This document shows positions 15,439-23,096 of a stretch of 24,312 bases of DNA, in pieces (positions within the stretch are counted from its first letter, which is position 1; each line of letters begins with the position of its first letter). The position numbers and the translations under genes are program-made. Source of the DNA: an uncultured Duncaniella sp. (lineage in GTDB: Bacteria > Bacteroidota > Bacteroidia > Bacteroidales > Muribaculaceae); assembly GCA_910584825.1 (NCBI GenBank), contig CAJUCI010000035.1, positions 1-24,312 of the forward strand, written 5' to 3'. The notes under the pieces are model-generated. The model worked only from the letters and a program-made list of their open reading frames with translations. It ran no database searches and was not told the origin of the DNA.

Positions 15439-18400
15439 ATGAATCCACGCCTTCTATGGTTGCTGCTCATGGTGCTGTGCGTCCGGCTCGGCGTATCGGC
15501 CCAGACCTACACCGCAACCTTTGACAACGCCTCGCCCGAGGCCACAGTCCGGATTCTCAAGAAGAGCACAGGCTACGACTTCGTATATCACAAGTCGCTG
15601 CTGAAGAACAACTCGTCGACCGTGACCGGCAACTACCGCAACGTCACCCTCGACCATCTGCTCGAGGCCACCCTTGACCGTCAGCTCGGCATCGCCTACA
15701 AGGTGGTCGACAAGACCGTCTCACTCTCGCAGGCCGACAAGCGGTCATATGCCTATGACGCCACCGTCACGGGCACCGTCACCGACGAGCAGGGCGAACC
15801 GCTCGCCGGAGCCTCGGTGATGCTCAAAGGCACCCACTACGGCGTGAGTGCCGACATCGACGGCAAGTTTGCCATAGCCATCCATCACACCGACCCCGAG
15901 CTGGAAATCTCATATGTAGGCATGCACCCCCGCACCGTGCGCCTCACAGCCGAAAACATAGGCCGTCCGCTCGACATCCGTCTCGAGACCAATGCATCGA
16001 CCATGGACGAGGTCGTGGTCACCGGCTATCAGAACATCAAGCGTGAGAACGCCACCGGCTCCTACACCATCATCTCAGGCGACGAAATCAACAAGCGTCA
16101 CAACGCCGACGTGACCTCAAGCCTCGAGGGCAACATACCCGGTCTCGTCAAGAAACGTGACAAATACAAGACCGGCGAGCAGAACATCGTAATCCGCGGC
16201 GTCGGCACATTCACCGCATCGACCGCACCGCTCGTCGTTGTCGACGGCCTGCCCATCGAGGGCGGCATCGAGACCGTCAACAACTATGACATCAAGTCAG
16301 TCACCGTGCTCAAGGACGCATCGGCAGCCGCCATCTACGGCGCACGCGCATCCAACGGTGTAATCGTAATCACCACCAAGCAGGCCGACCGCGAGAAACT
16401 CTCAGTCGAGTTCAACGCCGACCTCTCCATCACCGGCAAGACCAACTACGCCAAGGGCGGATGGGCCACCGCAGCCCAGGCCATCGAGCTGGAACGCCTC
16501 AACTGGAACGGCATGAAGGACAACGACCCCGACCAGTTCTACGCACTCGTCAACCGCTACAACGACTATGACCAGCGCATAGGCATCTCGCCCGTCACCC
16601 GCATGTTTGTACGCAACTATCTCGGCGAACTCAGCGACAACGAGCTTAACACCACCCTCGACTCATGGAGCCGCAACGACTACCGCTCGGAGTGGCAGAA
16701 CGCCACCGAGCGCACACGCGTCAACCAGCTCTACAACCTCTCGCTGCGCACACAGGGCAAAGTCCTCTCCTCGAGCTTCACCTTCAACTACTCTGACGAC
16801 AACCTCGGCATGAAGAAGGAGAACTCACGCGCCCTCCAGTTCCGCTACAAGGGCGACCTCAAGGCAGCCAAGTGGCTCGACCTCTCATTCTCGGTCAACG
16901 TCATCCACAACAGCTCAAAGCGCAACGACATAGGCGGCCACGACAATATCAACAGCTTCTACCCCTATCAGAGCATGTACAACGCCGACGGCTCACGCTC
17001 ACGCATGGAGGCCGACGCGATGCTTGACAACCCCGTTTATGACAATCCCGCCTTCGGCCTCGTGGACCACTCCTTCAACCTCCTCAACGAAGTGGGCCTC
17101 AACACCAACAAGCAGACCGACACCAACATCCGCGCCTACATCCACGCCCTCTTCCACCTGCCCGTCGAGGGATGGAACGCATCGCTCATGTATCAGCACG
17201 AGGACATCCAGTCGCAGAGCGAAATGGAATATTACAAGAATTCCTACTACGCCCGTGACATATACAACCGCTACACCACCGGCGGTGTCACCAAGATTTG
17301 GGAAATCGACCCCACAGTGGACTTCTGGGATGTGTATATGAACCCCGACGCCTATCCCGGATACTCCTACTTCGACCCCAACACATTTGACTTCTTCTAT
17401 GACGCCGACGGCAACATGGCTGTGGCCAAGCAGGTAGAGACCACCCTCCCGACCGAGCACCACGTGCCCGAGGGCGGCATCCTTTCCACCTATCACTCCC
17501 ACAACACATTCTACACCTTCCGTGCGCAGACCGACTTCAACCGCACCTTTGCCGACAAGCATGACATAAGCGTTCTCGCAGGTTTCGAATACCGTCAGAC
17601 CAAGAGCAACAGCACCGCATCAACCTTCCTCGGCTATGACCACCAGACACTCACCAACCAGAACACTCATGTCGACTGGGACTTTGTCAACGGTTTCGGC
17701 CAGCAGGGCATTCTCGGCCCCGGCTGCCCGCCGTGGGGTGTCTACACCAACTTTTCCATAGGCGAGACACTCCACCGCTTCTACAGCTACTACTTCACCG
17801 GCAGCTACGTGTATGACTCGCGCTACAGCGTCTTCGGCTCCTACCGTGTCGACAAGGCCGACCTCTTCGGCACCGACCCCAAGTTCCGCGGACGTCCCCT
17901 CTGGTCGGTCGGCGGCTCATGGAACGCTCATAACGAAGACTTCCTCCAGCCCCTCACATGGCTCGACGCCCTCAAGCTCCGCGCCTCCTACGGTCTCACC
18001 GGCAACATCAACTCCAACGCCAAGTCTATCATGACCGCCCGCCTCTCGACCAACCGCTTCAACGGCGGCATCAAGGGCGAGATTCAGGAAGCCCCCAACG
18101 ACCAGCTGCGCTGGGAGAAGACCGCCACATGGAACTGGGGTCTTGACTTCGCCCTCTTCGGCTACCGCCTCAACGGCTCGGTCGACGCCTACCGCAAATA
18201 CAGCTCCGACATCCTCACCGACGTGGCCCTCGACATCACCTCGGGATTTGACAACCTCCTGCTCAACGCGGGCGAGATGCTCAACACCGGTGTCGAGTTC
18301 CAGCTCAACGGCCGCATCCTTCCCGCCACCTCGCGCAAGCAGGTGGGCATCGACCTCGGCATCACCTTCGGCTACAACCACAACAAGGTCAAGAAGGTCT

Positions 18401-19101
18401 ACTACCACCCCCACACCGGCTCGGAGTTCCGCTCCATGACCCTCAAGCAGGGCTATCCGCTCAACACCGTCACAGGCGTTGACTATGCCGGATACGTGAC
18501 CGACGAAAATGGCATTACCTACGGCACCTGGCGCGACCACAACGGCGAGATTCACAACACATCGCTCGGCTCGGCCGACTTCACCGTTGAGGACTGCATC
18601 TATCTCGGCACATCGTCGCCCGTATGGACCGGCGGTATCATCCCCGAGATTCGCTATCAGGGCTTCACCCTCTCGGCCATGATGCATTATTACGGCGGCC
18701 ACTACATGAACACCGACCCCCGAGTATGGGGCATCGCCTCGACCGACGGCGACATCGCCGCCTCGTCGCTCGACTTCTGGAACGGCGTGGAGGGCGCAGT
18801 GCCCAACGGCTATCTCACGAAATACTACGACTCCCGCACCATGAGCATCGCATCGTCCGACTACCGCAACTACTCGCACGCCGACTACCTCAAGCTCCGC
18901 TCCATCACACTCTCCTACGAGTTTGAGCGCAAACTCATCCGCCGTCTCGGCCTCAGCGACCTGCGTCTGCGCTTCCAGGTCGACAACGTGGCCACCTGGG
19001 CACGCAACGGCCGCAGCTGGGACCCCGAGGCCTCACGCTACGGAGGCATCCCCGTCAAGACCCCCTCGACCTACACAATGAGCCTCTTACTCAACCTCTA
19101 A
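15439..19101 (+). CDS. SusC/RagA-family TonB-dependent outer-membrane transporter with N-terminal STN domain
   Basis: This 1220-residue protein has a signal peptide (about 1-21, ending VSAQ). An STN (secretin/TonB short N-terminal) domain follows at about 22-98. Next come a carboxypeptidase-regulatory-like beta-sandwich (about 107-185, TVTGTVTDEQGEPLAGASV), the SusC signature DEVVVTGYQ (190-198), and the plug domain ending YGARASNGVIVITTK. The rest is a roughly 900-residue barrel ending in an aromatic/hydrophobic strand (TYTMSLLLNL). It imports a large nutrient together with the SusD lipoprotein, powered by TonB. The STN domain is the part that contacts FecR in transducer transporters, matching the sigma and fecR genes beside it. 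The start at ATG 15439 gives a clean signal peptide. The substrate cannot be read from the sequence. susD follows after 16 nt. Confidence 0.96.
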   Translation: MNPRLLWLLLMVLCVRLGVSAQTYTATFDNASPEATVRILKKSTGYDFVYHKSLLKNNSSTVTGNYRNVTLDHLLEATLDRQLGIAYKVVDKTVSLSQADKRSYAYDATVTGTVTDEQGEPLAGASVMLKGTHYGVSADIDGKFAIAIHHTDPELEISYVGMHPRTVRLTAENIGRPLDIRLETNASTMDEVVVTGYQNIKRENATGSYTIISGDEINKRHNADVTSSLEGNIPGLVKKRDKYKTGEQNIVIRGVGTFTASTAPLVVVDGLPIEGGIETVNNYDIKSVTVLKDASAAAIYGARASNGVIVITTKQADREKLSVEFNADLSITGKTNYAKGGWATAAQAIELERLNWNGMKDNDPDQFYALVNRYNDYDQRIGISPVTRMFVRNYLGELSDNELNTTLDSWSRNDYRSEWQNATERTRVNQLYNLSLRTQGKVLSSSFTFNYSDDNLGMKKENSRALQFRYKGDLKAAKWLDLSFSVNVIHNSSKRNDIGGHDNINSFYPYQSMYNADGSRSRMEADAMLDNPVYDNPAFGLVDHSFNLLNEVGLNTNKQTDTNIRAYIHALFHLPVEGWNASLMYQHEDIQSQSEMEYYKNSYYARDIYNRYTTGGVTKIWEIDPTVDFWDVYMNPDAYPGYSYFDPNTFDFFYDADGNMAVAKQVETTLPTEHHVPEGGILSTYHSHNTFYTFRAQTDFNRTFADKHDISVLAGFEYRQTKSNSTASTFLGYDHQTLTNQNTHVDWDFVNGFGQQGILGPGCPPWGVYTNFSIGETLHRFYSYYFTGSYVYDSRYSVFGSYRVDKADLFGTDPKFRGRPLWSVGGSWNAHNEDFLQPLTWLDALKLRASYGLTGNINSNAKSIMTARLSTNRFNGGIKGEIQEAPNDQLRWEKTATWNWGLDFALFGYRLNGSVDAYRKYSSDILTDVALDITSGFDNLLLNAGEMLNTGVEFQLNGRILPATSRKQVGIDLGITFGYNHNKVKKVYYHPHTGSEFRSMTLKQGYPLNTVTGVDYAGYVTDENGITYGTWRDHNGEIHNTSLGSADFTVEDCIYLGTSSPVWTGGIIPEIRYQGFTLSAMMHYYGGHYMNTDPRVWGIASTDGDIAASSLDFWNGVEGAVPNGYLTKYYDSRTMSIASSDYRNYSHADYLKLRSITLSYEFERKLIRRLGLSDLRLRFQVDNVATWARNGRSWDPEASRYGGIPVKTPSTYTMSLLLNL

Positions 19102-19117
19102 TCAAGAATTATCCGAC

Positions 19118-20527
19118 ATGAAAAAGACATATATATCAGTCATCGCGGCATTGCTCGCCGTCCTCGTATCATCGTGTGACGACAAGCTCGACATCACCCC
19201 CCGCGGCTTCTCGACCCTCAACACCGTCGATGACATCGGTGCCGTCCTCAACAAGGAGTGGCGCATATTCGACAACGAATTCTATCACGAATACCCCACA
19301 GGCAACATATTTGCCTACTACTCCACTCCGGCCGAAGTGTTTGCCGTAAAGAACACATGGGAGTATGCCTACATCTTCGGCGACGAGAGCGTTGACCGTG
19401 TGGCACTGTGCGAGGATGACGAGCGTTACTCCGAGATATACGAGAACATCAAATACTGCAACATCGTGGCGTGCAAGCTGCCCGAGACCGAGGGCGACGA
19501 GTACAAGAAGGCTCGCTTCATCGCCCAGGCTCGCGTGCTCCGCGCATGGTTTCACTTCATAGCCGTCAACTTCTGGGCCGCACAGTATGACGAGGCCACA
19601 GCGGCCTCAACCGGCGGAGTGGCATATGTCGACAACATCGACTTCGGTGCCGAAAAGACCAAGCTCACCGTGGCACAGGTGTATGAGAAGATTCTCGGCG
19701 ATTGCTCTGACGAGGTGCTCGAATGCCTCGACAAGACTCCGACCAACGACCCCTTCCGCTTCGAGGCCGACTTCGGCTATGCCGTCCGCGCCCGCGTGCT
19801 CTTCCAGATGAAGCGTTATGATGAGGCCGCCGTATATGCCCGCAAGGCCCTTGAAATCAACCCCACCATCGAGGACCGCTCGACCATCGTGAGCAAAGGC
19901 ACATGGGAGTCGACCTTCGACGCGCCCCACCACTACATGTTTATCCTCTCCAACTTCATCACCAACATGTCAGAGTTTGGCGCGCAGACACTCACCCCCG
20001 AGTTCCTGGCCCTTTACGAGAAGGGCGACTATGTGCGCTACTATTCACGCGCGGAGGACTGGGAACCATATGAAGACATAAACGTAGGCACCGTAGGCAG
20101 CATGATGTACTCACCCCAGGGTGCAGCCCGCGTGAACGTATGGGGCATACGCGCCGAGCAGATGTACTATGTGCTCGCCGAGTCACTCATCCGCGCAGGC
20201 AAGATTGACGAGGGCCTCGAGCAGGTCGACAAAGTGCGCCGCTACCGTATCCACCCCGAGTCTTACAAGGCATTCAAGGGCACCGTGTCAACCGAACGCG
20301 AGGCTATGGAGCTGCTGTGCAAGGCCAAGACCGTGGAGTGCATACTCACAATCGAGAACTTCCTCGACTGCAAACGCCGCAACACCGAGCCTGAGTATGC
20401 CCGCGAAATCATCCACCACATCGACGAGTTTGGCGACTTCTCCATCCGTCCCAACTCACCCCTGTGGATTAACCCCTTCCCGATGAACGCCACCAACTTC
20501 AACCCCACCCTCACCCAGAACATCTGA
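19118..20527 (+). CDS. SusD/RagB-family surface lipoprotein
   Basis: This is the substrate-binding lid of the SusC transporter. The signal peptide ends in lipobox LVSSC (Cys20). The residues right after the cysteine are acidic (DDKLD), fitting the Bacteroidetes lipoprotein surface-export signal. The 469-residue protein has the helical TPR-like fold with typical motifs: ARFIAQARVLRAWFHFIAVN (SusD RAxxH/F region), YAVRARVLFQMKRYDEAA (TPR-like) and AEQMYYVLAESLIRAGK. It is somewhat shorter than many SusD proteins. The start is ATG 19118, only 16 nt after susC, so the pair is certainly co-transcribed. No other polysaccharide-utilisation genes lie nearby. Confidence 0.95.
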   Translation: MKKTYISVIAALLAVLVSSCDDKLDITPRGFSTLNTVDDIGAVLNKEWRIFDNEFYHEYPTGNIFAYYSTPAEVFAVKNTWEYAYIFGDESVDRVALCEDDERYSEIYENIKYCNIVACKLPETEGDEYKKARFIAQARVLRAWFHFIAVNFWAAQYDEATAASTGGVAYVDNIDFGAEKTKLTVAQVYEKILGDCSDEVLECLDKTPTNDPFRFEADFGYAVRARVLFQMKRYDEAAVYARKALEINPTIEDRSTIVSKGTWESTFDAPHHYMFILSNFITNMSEFGAQTLTPEFLALYEKGDYVRYYSRAEDWEPYEDINVGTVGSMMYSPQGAARVNVWGIRAEQMYYVLAESLIRAGKIDEGLEQVDKVRRYRIHPESYKAFKGTVSTEREAMELLCKAKTVECILTIENFLDCKRRNTEPEYAREIIHHIDEFGDFSIRPNSPLWINPFPMNATNFNPTLTQNI

Positions 20528-20706
20528 TAAGCTTAAAAGAAAAGTTTTTGGTAAACCAGTCGGCTAAAGCCGATTACTTGGCAAACCGCGCAGTTGAAAC
20601 CGTCGATATGATACAAGGTTGGTTAACTATAGCTCCGCAAAAAAGTGATAAATAAATTCATATCGGCGGCTTCAACCGTCGCGAGACACCGACCGGCCCC
20701 CGCCGG

Positions 20707-20805
20707 TCGGTTTGCCTAATAACCGGCCCCAGCCACTCGGCCTCGCGAATCATCAGCCTCAACCGCTCGGTTTGCCAAGTCATCGGCATTGCCGTTTGGC
20801 TCGCC
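20707..20805 (+). repeat. Tandem array of a 30-nt unit
   Basis: Three consecutive units of exactly 30 nt (20707-20736, 20737-20766, 20767-20796) and a 9-nt partial fourth each begin YCGGYYTSSC-like. The middle resembles AATCATCGG, and the units end near AGCCGC. The most typical unit is the third, starting TCGGTTTGCCAAGTCATCGG. Copies outside the array are the reverse-orientation unit at 20560-20589 and the single unit at 10063-10092 in the his operon. Units are contiguous with no spacers, so this is not CRISPR. Confidence 0.8.
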
Positions 20806-20809
20806 AAAA

Positions 20810-20868
20810 ATTCTTAATTTTTAATTCTTAATTTTTAATTTTCCATTTTCCATTTTCCATTTTAAATT
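20810..20868. repeat. TTTTTAA/TTTTCCA heptad array upstream of the thioredoxin gene
   Basis: Successive 7-nt words TTCTTAA, TTTTTAA, TTCTTAA, TTTTTAA, TTTTCCA, TTTTCCA, TTTTCCA, TTTTAAA run to within a few bases of the ATG at 20875. The CCATTTT word is shared with the family around hisA, hisF and fecR, but the GC core is missing here. Confidence 0.8.
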
Positions 20869-20874
20869 CATACA

Positions 20875-21969
20875 ATGAACCGTTTTCTTCTTTCCCTGTT
20901 TGCCGCCGCCTCACTCATGCCGGCAGCAGCTCAGACCGACTTCCGCCACATCACCTTTGGCGAGGCCATCGAGGCCGCCAAGAGCGAAGGCAAGCTCGTG
21001 TTTATCGACTTCTACACCCAATGGTGCGGCCCCTGCAAGCGTATGGCCAAAGAAGTATTCCCGACTCAGCAGGTAGGCGACTACATGAACGCCAACTTTG
21101 TCAGCATCAAGATTGACGCCGAGGCCGGCGAAGGCCCCGCACTGGCCGGCAAGTTTGGGGTCAAGGCATACCCCACATTCGTCGTAGTGGCCCCCGACGG
21201 CAACGTCACAGGCACGTTTGCCGGCTACAAGGATAGCGGAGAATTCATCTCGAAAATCGAGACCTGCCGTAACCCCGACCTCACCCCCGAGCGCGTCACC
21301 GCACGCTACGAAGCCGGCGAGCGCACCCCCGAAGTGGTCAACGCCTATGCAGTAAATCTCGCCGACTCCAACCGCAACTACCTTGAGGGCCGTCAGCAGG
21401 CAACGGCTGTCGTCGACGAGTATTACGCATCGCTCACCGACGAGCAGCGTCTCATGCCCGCCAACCATTTTATGTACGAGGCATTCACCAACAGCTACAG
21501 CAATCCCCGCGTGCAGTTCATGATTGACAATCGCGGCCGCTTTGACGCCTCCAAGCGCGAATCCATCGAAAAAATTATCGAGCGTCTGCACAACAGCGAG
21601 GCACTGCGCTACTTCACCAACAACGCCATCACCGACGACGCAAGCCGCAAAGCGTTTGACGACTTCTGCAAGCAGTCGCGCAAACTGGGCTATGCATCGG
21701 CCTACGAAAACAAGCTCCGTTTTGCCGAAAACCGTATCGGCAAAGACCCCATCGCCTATACCGAATACTGCGAGGAAAATTTCTCGACCCTCAACAGCGA
21801 CGAGCAAAGCTCACTGCTGGTGTCAATCAACCGCGTGTTTGCCCCCGCCACCCCCGAGCAGATGCAGGCAGTGTCGGCCTTCGCCCGCCGTCATCTCAGC
21901 ACCCTCCCCGCCACCGACCTCTACTGGGTAGCCAACGCCCTCCTCGAGCTCGAGCAACCGAGGCATTAG
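20875..21969 (+). CDS. Secreted thioredoxin-fold protein with long helical C-terminal region
   Basis: This 364-residue protein has a signal peptide (about 1-19, ending MPAAA) and a thioredoxin domain (about 22-135). The active site is W50-C-G-P-C54-K, and the cis-proline is in YPTF (99-102). A thiol-disulfide exchange role in the periplasm is likely. The remaining 220 or so residues are predicted mostly helical with no motif I recognise; similar Trx-plus-helical proteins are common in Bacteroidetes. The start at ATG 20875 gives a good signal peptide. The gene lies 347 nt after susD on the same strand, separated by repeats, so operon membership is uncertain. A link to folding of the SusC/SusD proteins is only a guess. 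It is convergent with the ferritin gene. Confidence 0.88.
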   Translation: MNRFLLSLFAAASLMPAAAQTDFRHITFGEAIEAAKSEGKLVFIDFYTQWCGPCKRMAKEVFPTQQVGDYMNANFVSIKIDAEAGEGPALAGKFGVKAYPTFVVVAPDGNVTGTFAGYKDSGEFISKIETCRNPDLTPERVTARYEAGERTPEVVNAYAVNLADSNRNYLEGRQQATAVVDEYYASLTDEQRLMPANHFMYEAFTNSYSNPRVQFMIDNRGRFDASKRESIEKIIERLHNSEALRYFTNNAITDDASRKAFDDFCKQSRKLGYASAYENKLRFAENRIGKDPIAYTEYCEENFSTLNSDEQSSLLVSINRVFAPATPEQMQAVSAFARRHLSTLPATDLYWVANALLELEQPRH

Positions 21970-22005
21970 CGGGTTCTTTAGAGTTTATAGAGTATTAAGT
22001 TAAAA

Positions 22006-22190
22006 AAGTTAAGATGATGCTTTTGTTGATTCTTAACGGTCTATAAAGTTTAGAAAGTAAAAAGTTAAGATATTGCTTTTGCCGATTCTTGACAGTCTAT
22101 AGAGTCTAAAAAGTAAAAAAGTTAAGATATTGCTTTTGCTGATTCTTAACGGTCTATAAAGTCTAAAAAGTAAAAAAAGTTAAGATAATA
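22006..22190 (+). repeat. Tandem repeat of about 57 nt
   Basis: Units begin at 22006, 22062, 22119 and 22177 (periods 56, 57, 58). Each starts AAGTTAAGAT, and the first three contain TTGCTTTTG or GATGCTTTTG, then GATTCTT(A/G)AC and GTCTATA(A/G)AG. The growing period comes from longer A-runs. The fourth copy diverges after AAGTTAAGAT and becomes the left arm of the hairpin. The words resemble the AGTTTAGAG-type heptads elsewhere. Confidence 0.85.
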
Positions 22191-22261
22191 GCTTGGAGGA
22201 ATCCTCATGATATCCACCAAGCTATTATCTTAACTTTTTAACTTCTTAGACCCTTTAGACC
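22151..22261. terminator. Bidirectional terminator-like long hairpin
   Basis: A perfect 23-bp stem joins 22174-22196 to 22217-22239 around a 20-nt loop (AAAAAGTTAAGATAATAGC with GCTATTATCTTAACTTTTT). The stem continues with few mismatches and a one-base bulge to 22151-22171 with 22241-22261. It sits between two convergent stop codons and has a T-run on its descending side in both directions, as expected for a shared terminator. Confidence 0.75.
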
Positions 22262-22271
22262 ATAAGAACTG

Positions 22272-22793
22272 TTACTCCTCCGTTGCCAGGGGCGAGGGGG
22301 CTGAGTAGACGCGGCCGGCAAGCTCGGTGTTGAGCATGTAGAGACCCATGCCGTTGTCGCCGATGAGACGGAGCTTGTCGATAAGAGTGCGGCAGTTGTC
22401 CTCCTCCTCTACCTGCTCGGTGATAAACCAGTTGAGACGGTCACGCGAAGCGTAGTCCTGCTCCTCGACTGCGAGAGTGTAGAGATTGTTGATGAGGGCT
22501 GTCACCTTCTGCTCGTGCTCGAGGGTAGCCTTGAAGGCATCCATAGGTGATTCCCATGAGGTGGGCACAGCGTCGATAGCCTTGAGGATTACGCGGCCGC
22601 CACGCTGGTTGATGTAGTTCATGAATATGGTGGCGTGGTCCTGCTCCTCCTTAAACTGGATTTTAAACCAGTTGGCAAAGCCGGGAAGGCCCTCAGCCTC
22701 AAAGTGCTGCGCCATTGAGAGATAGAGATATGCGCTGTAAAGCTCAGCGTTAATCTGGGCGTTGATAGCGTCCTGAATCTTGGGGTTCATCAT
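22272..22793 (-). CDS. ftnA: Ferritin (non-haem, FtnA type)
   Basis: This 173-residue four-helix-bundle iron-storage protein oxidises Fe(II) and stores it in a 24-mer cytoplasmic cage. Ferroxidase-centre residues are in place: E17 (NAELYSAYLYLS), E50 and H53 (KEEQDHA), E94 (LEHEQKV) and Q127 (ITEQVEEE). The length is typical. There are two adjacent ATG codons (22793 and 22790), and either may be the start. The gene is transcribed towards the thioredoxin gene and shares the long hairpin with it. Neighbour genes give no sign of an iron operon. Confidence 0.96.
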   Translation of the reverse strand: MMNPKIQDAINAQINAELYSAYLYLSMAQHFEAEGLPGFANWFKIQFKEEQDHATIFMNYINQRGGRVILKAIDAVPTSWESPMDAFKATLEHEQKVTALINNLYTLAVEEQDYASRDRLNWFITEQVEEEDNCRTLIDKLRLIGDNGMGLYMLNTELAGRVYSAPSPLATEE

Positions 22794-22834
22794 AGTGGGT
22801 TATGTGTAATGGTTAGTAATATTTTTTTACACTG

Positions 22835-22842
22835 CAAAATTA
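22835..22842 (-). promoter_or_regulatory. Probable -7 element of the ferritin gene
   Basis: The minus strand reads TAATTTTG, an exact TAnnTTTG match about 42 nt upstream of the ferritin ATG. A TTTG at the expected -33 spacing is not evident. Confidence 0.5.
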
Positions 22843-22968
22843 ACATATTTCCGCTGAATTAGGATTTAATGTCCATCTAAATCACCACCCGACCTCACAT
22901 TTAACCCTTATTAACAATAAGATACGACATCCACATGGAAATTATGCCAATTTTGAAGCTCCGATTTT

Positions 22969-22999
22969 TTTGCTAATTAGCTAATAATCGTTACCTTTG
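22969..22999 (+). promoter_or_regulatory. Promoter of the phosphoglycosyl transferase gene
   Basis: TTTG (22969-22972), a 19-nt gap, then TACCTTTG (22992-22999) is an exact match to the Bacteroidetes housekeeping promoter. Transcription would begin near 23006, giving a leader of about 90 nt. Confidence 0.75.
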
Positions 23000-23096
23000 C
23001 AAAAATATCAAAATTTTTAACCTGGCTCAATCAAGTTGACAGGTGCAGTTTTTAAGCGATTAAATTTCATCACCTCCAATCTTGCTTTGTGAAAAA

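Larger units (their letters stand above)
20528..20874. other. Gene-free spacer made of 30-nt units and AT-rich heptads
   Basis: This 347-nt spacer has no gene. It holds one reverse-orientation 30-nt unit (20560-20589) and a related inverted pair (CATATCGACGGTTTCAAC on the minus strand near 20594-20613, and CATATCGGCGGCTTCAAC at 20659-20676). A GC-rich palindrome, CCGACCGGCCCCCGCCGGTCGG (22 nt; pairing halves CCGACCGGC/GCCGGTCGG, 20689-20710), and a 30-nt tandem array (20707-20805) follow. The last part is AT-rich heptads (TTCTTAA, TTTTTAA, TTTTCCA; about 20810-20868) up to the next ATG. The stem-loops after susD could terminate or stabilise its mRNA. Confidence 0.7.
21970..22271. other. Convergent gene-free spacer of tandem repeats and a hairpin
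   Basis: These 302 nt between the stop codons of the thioredoxin and ferritin genes contain no gene. Three and a half copies of a unit of about 57 nt occupy roughly 22006-22200, and a long hairpin follows at 22151-22261. The leading bases (21976-22005) carry TTTAGAGTTTATAGAG words. Confidence 0.75.
22794..23096. other. Divergent promoter region between ferritin and glycosyltransferase genes
   Basis: These 303 nt are AT-rich with no gene and, unusually for this window, no tandem heptads. A minus-strand -7 box for ferritin lies at 22835-22842, and a plus-strand promoter at 22969-22999. A leader of about 90 nt precedes the glycosyltransferase ATG. I see no clear Fur box or riboswitch. Confidence 0.6.

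Noticed and set aside
17917..18879. A 320-residue open frame opposite susC (and similar ones opposite pheT, yebC and the thioredoxin gene)
   Set aside because: No recognisable motif, Val/Gly/Ala/Glu-rich shadow composition, and full overlap with strongly supported genes.
20707..20805. CRISPR-like array of 30-nt repeats
   Set aside because: The 30-nt units are directly contiguous and diverged, with no unique spacers between them and no cas genes nearby.
23082..23096. TTG start for the glycosyltransferase
   Set aside because: It adds only five residues, while ATG 23097 is in frame and fits the family N-terminus better.
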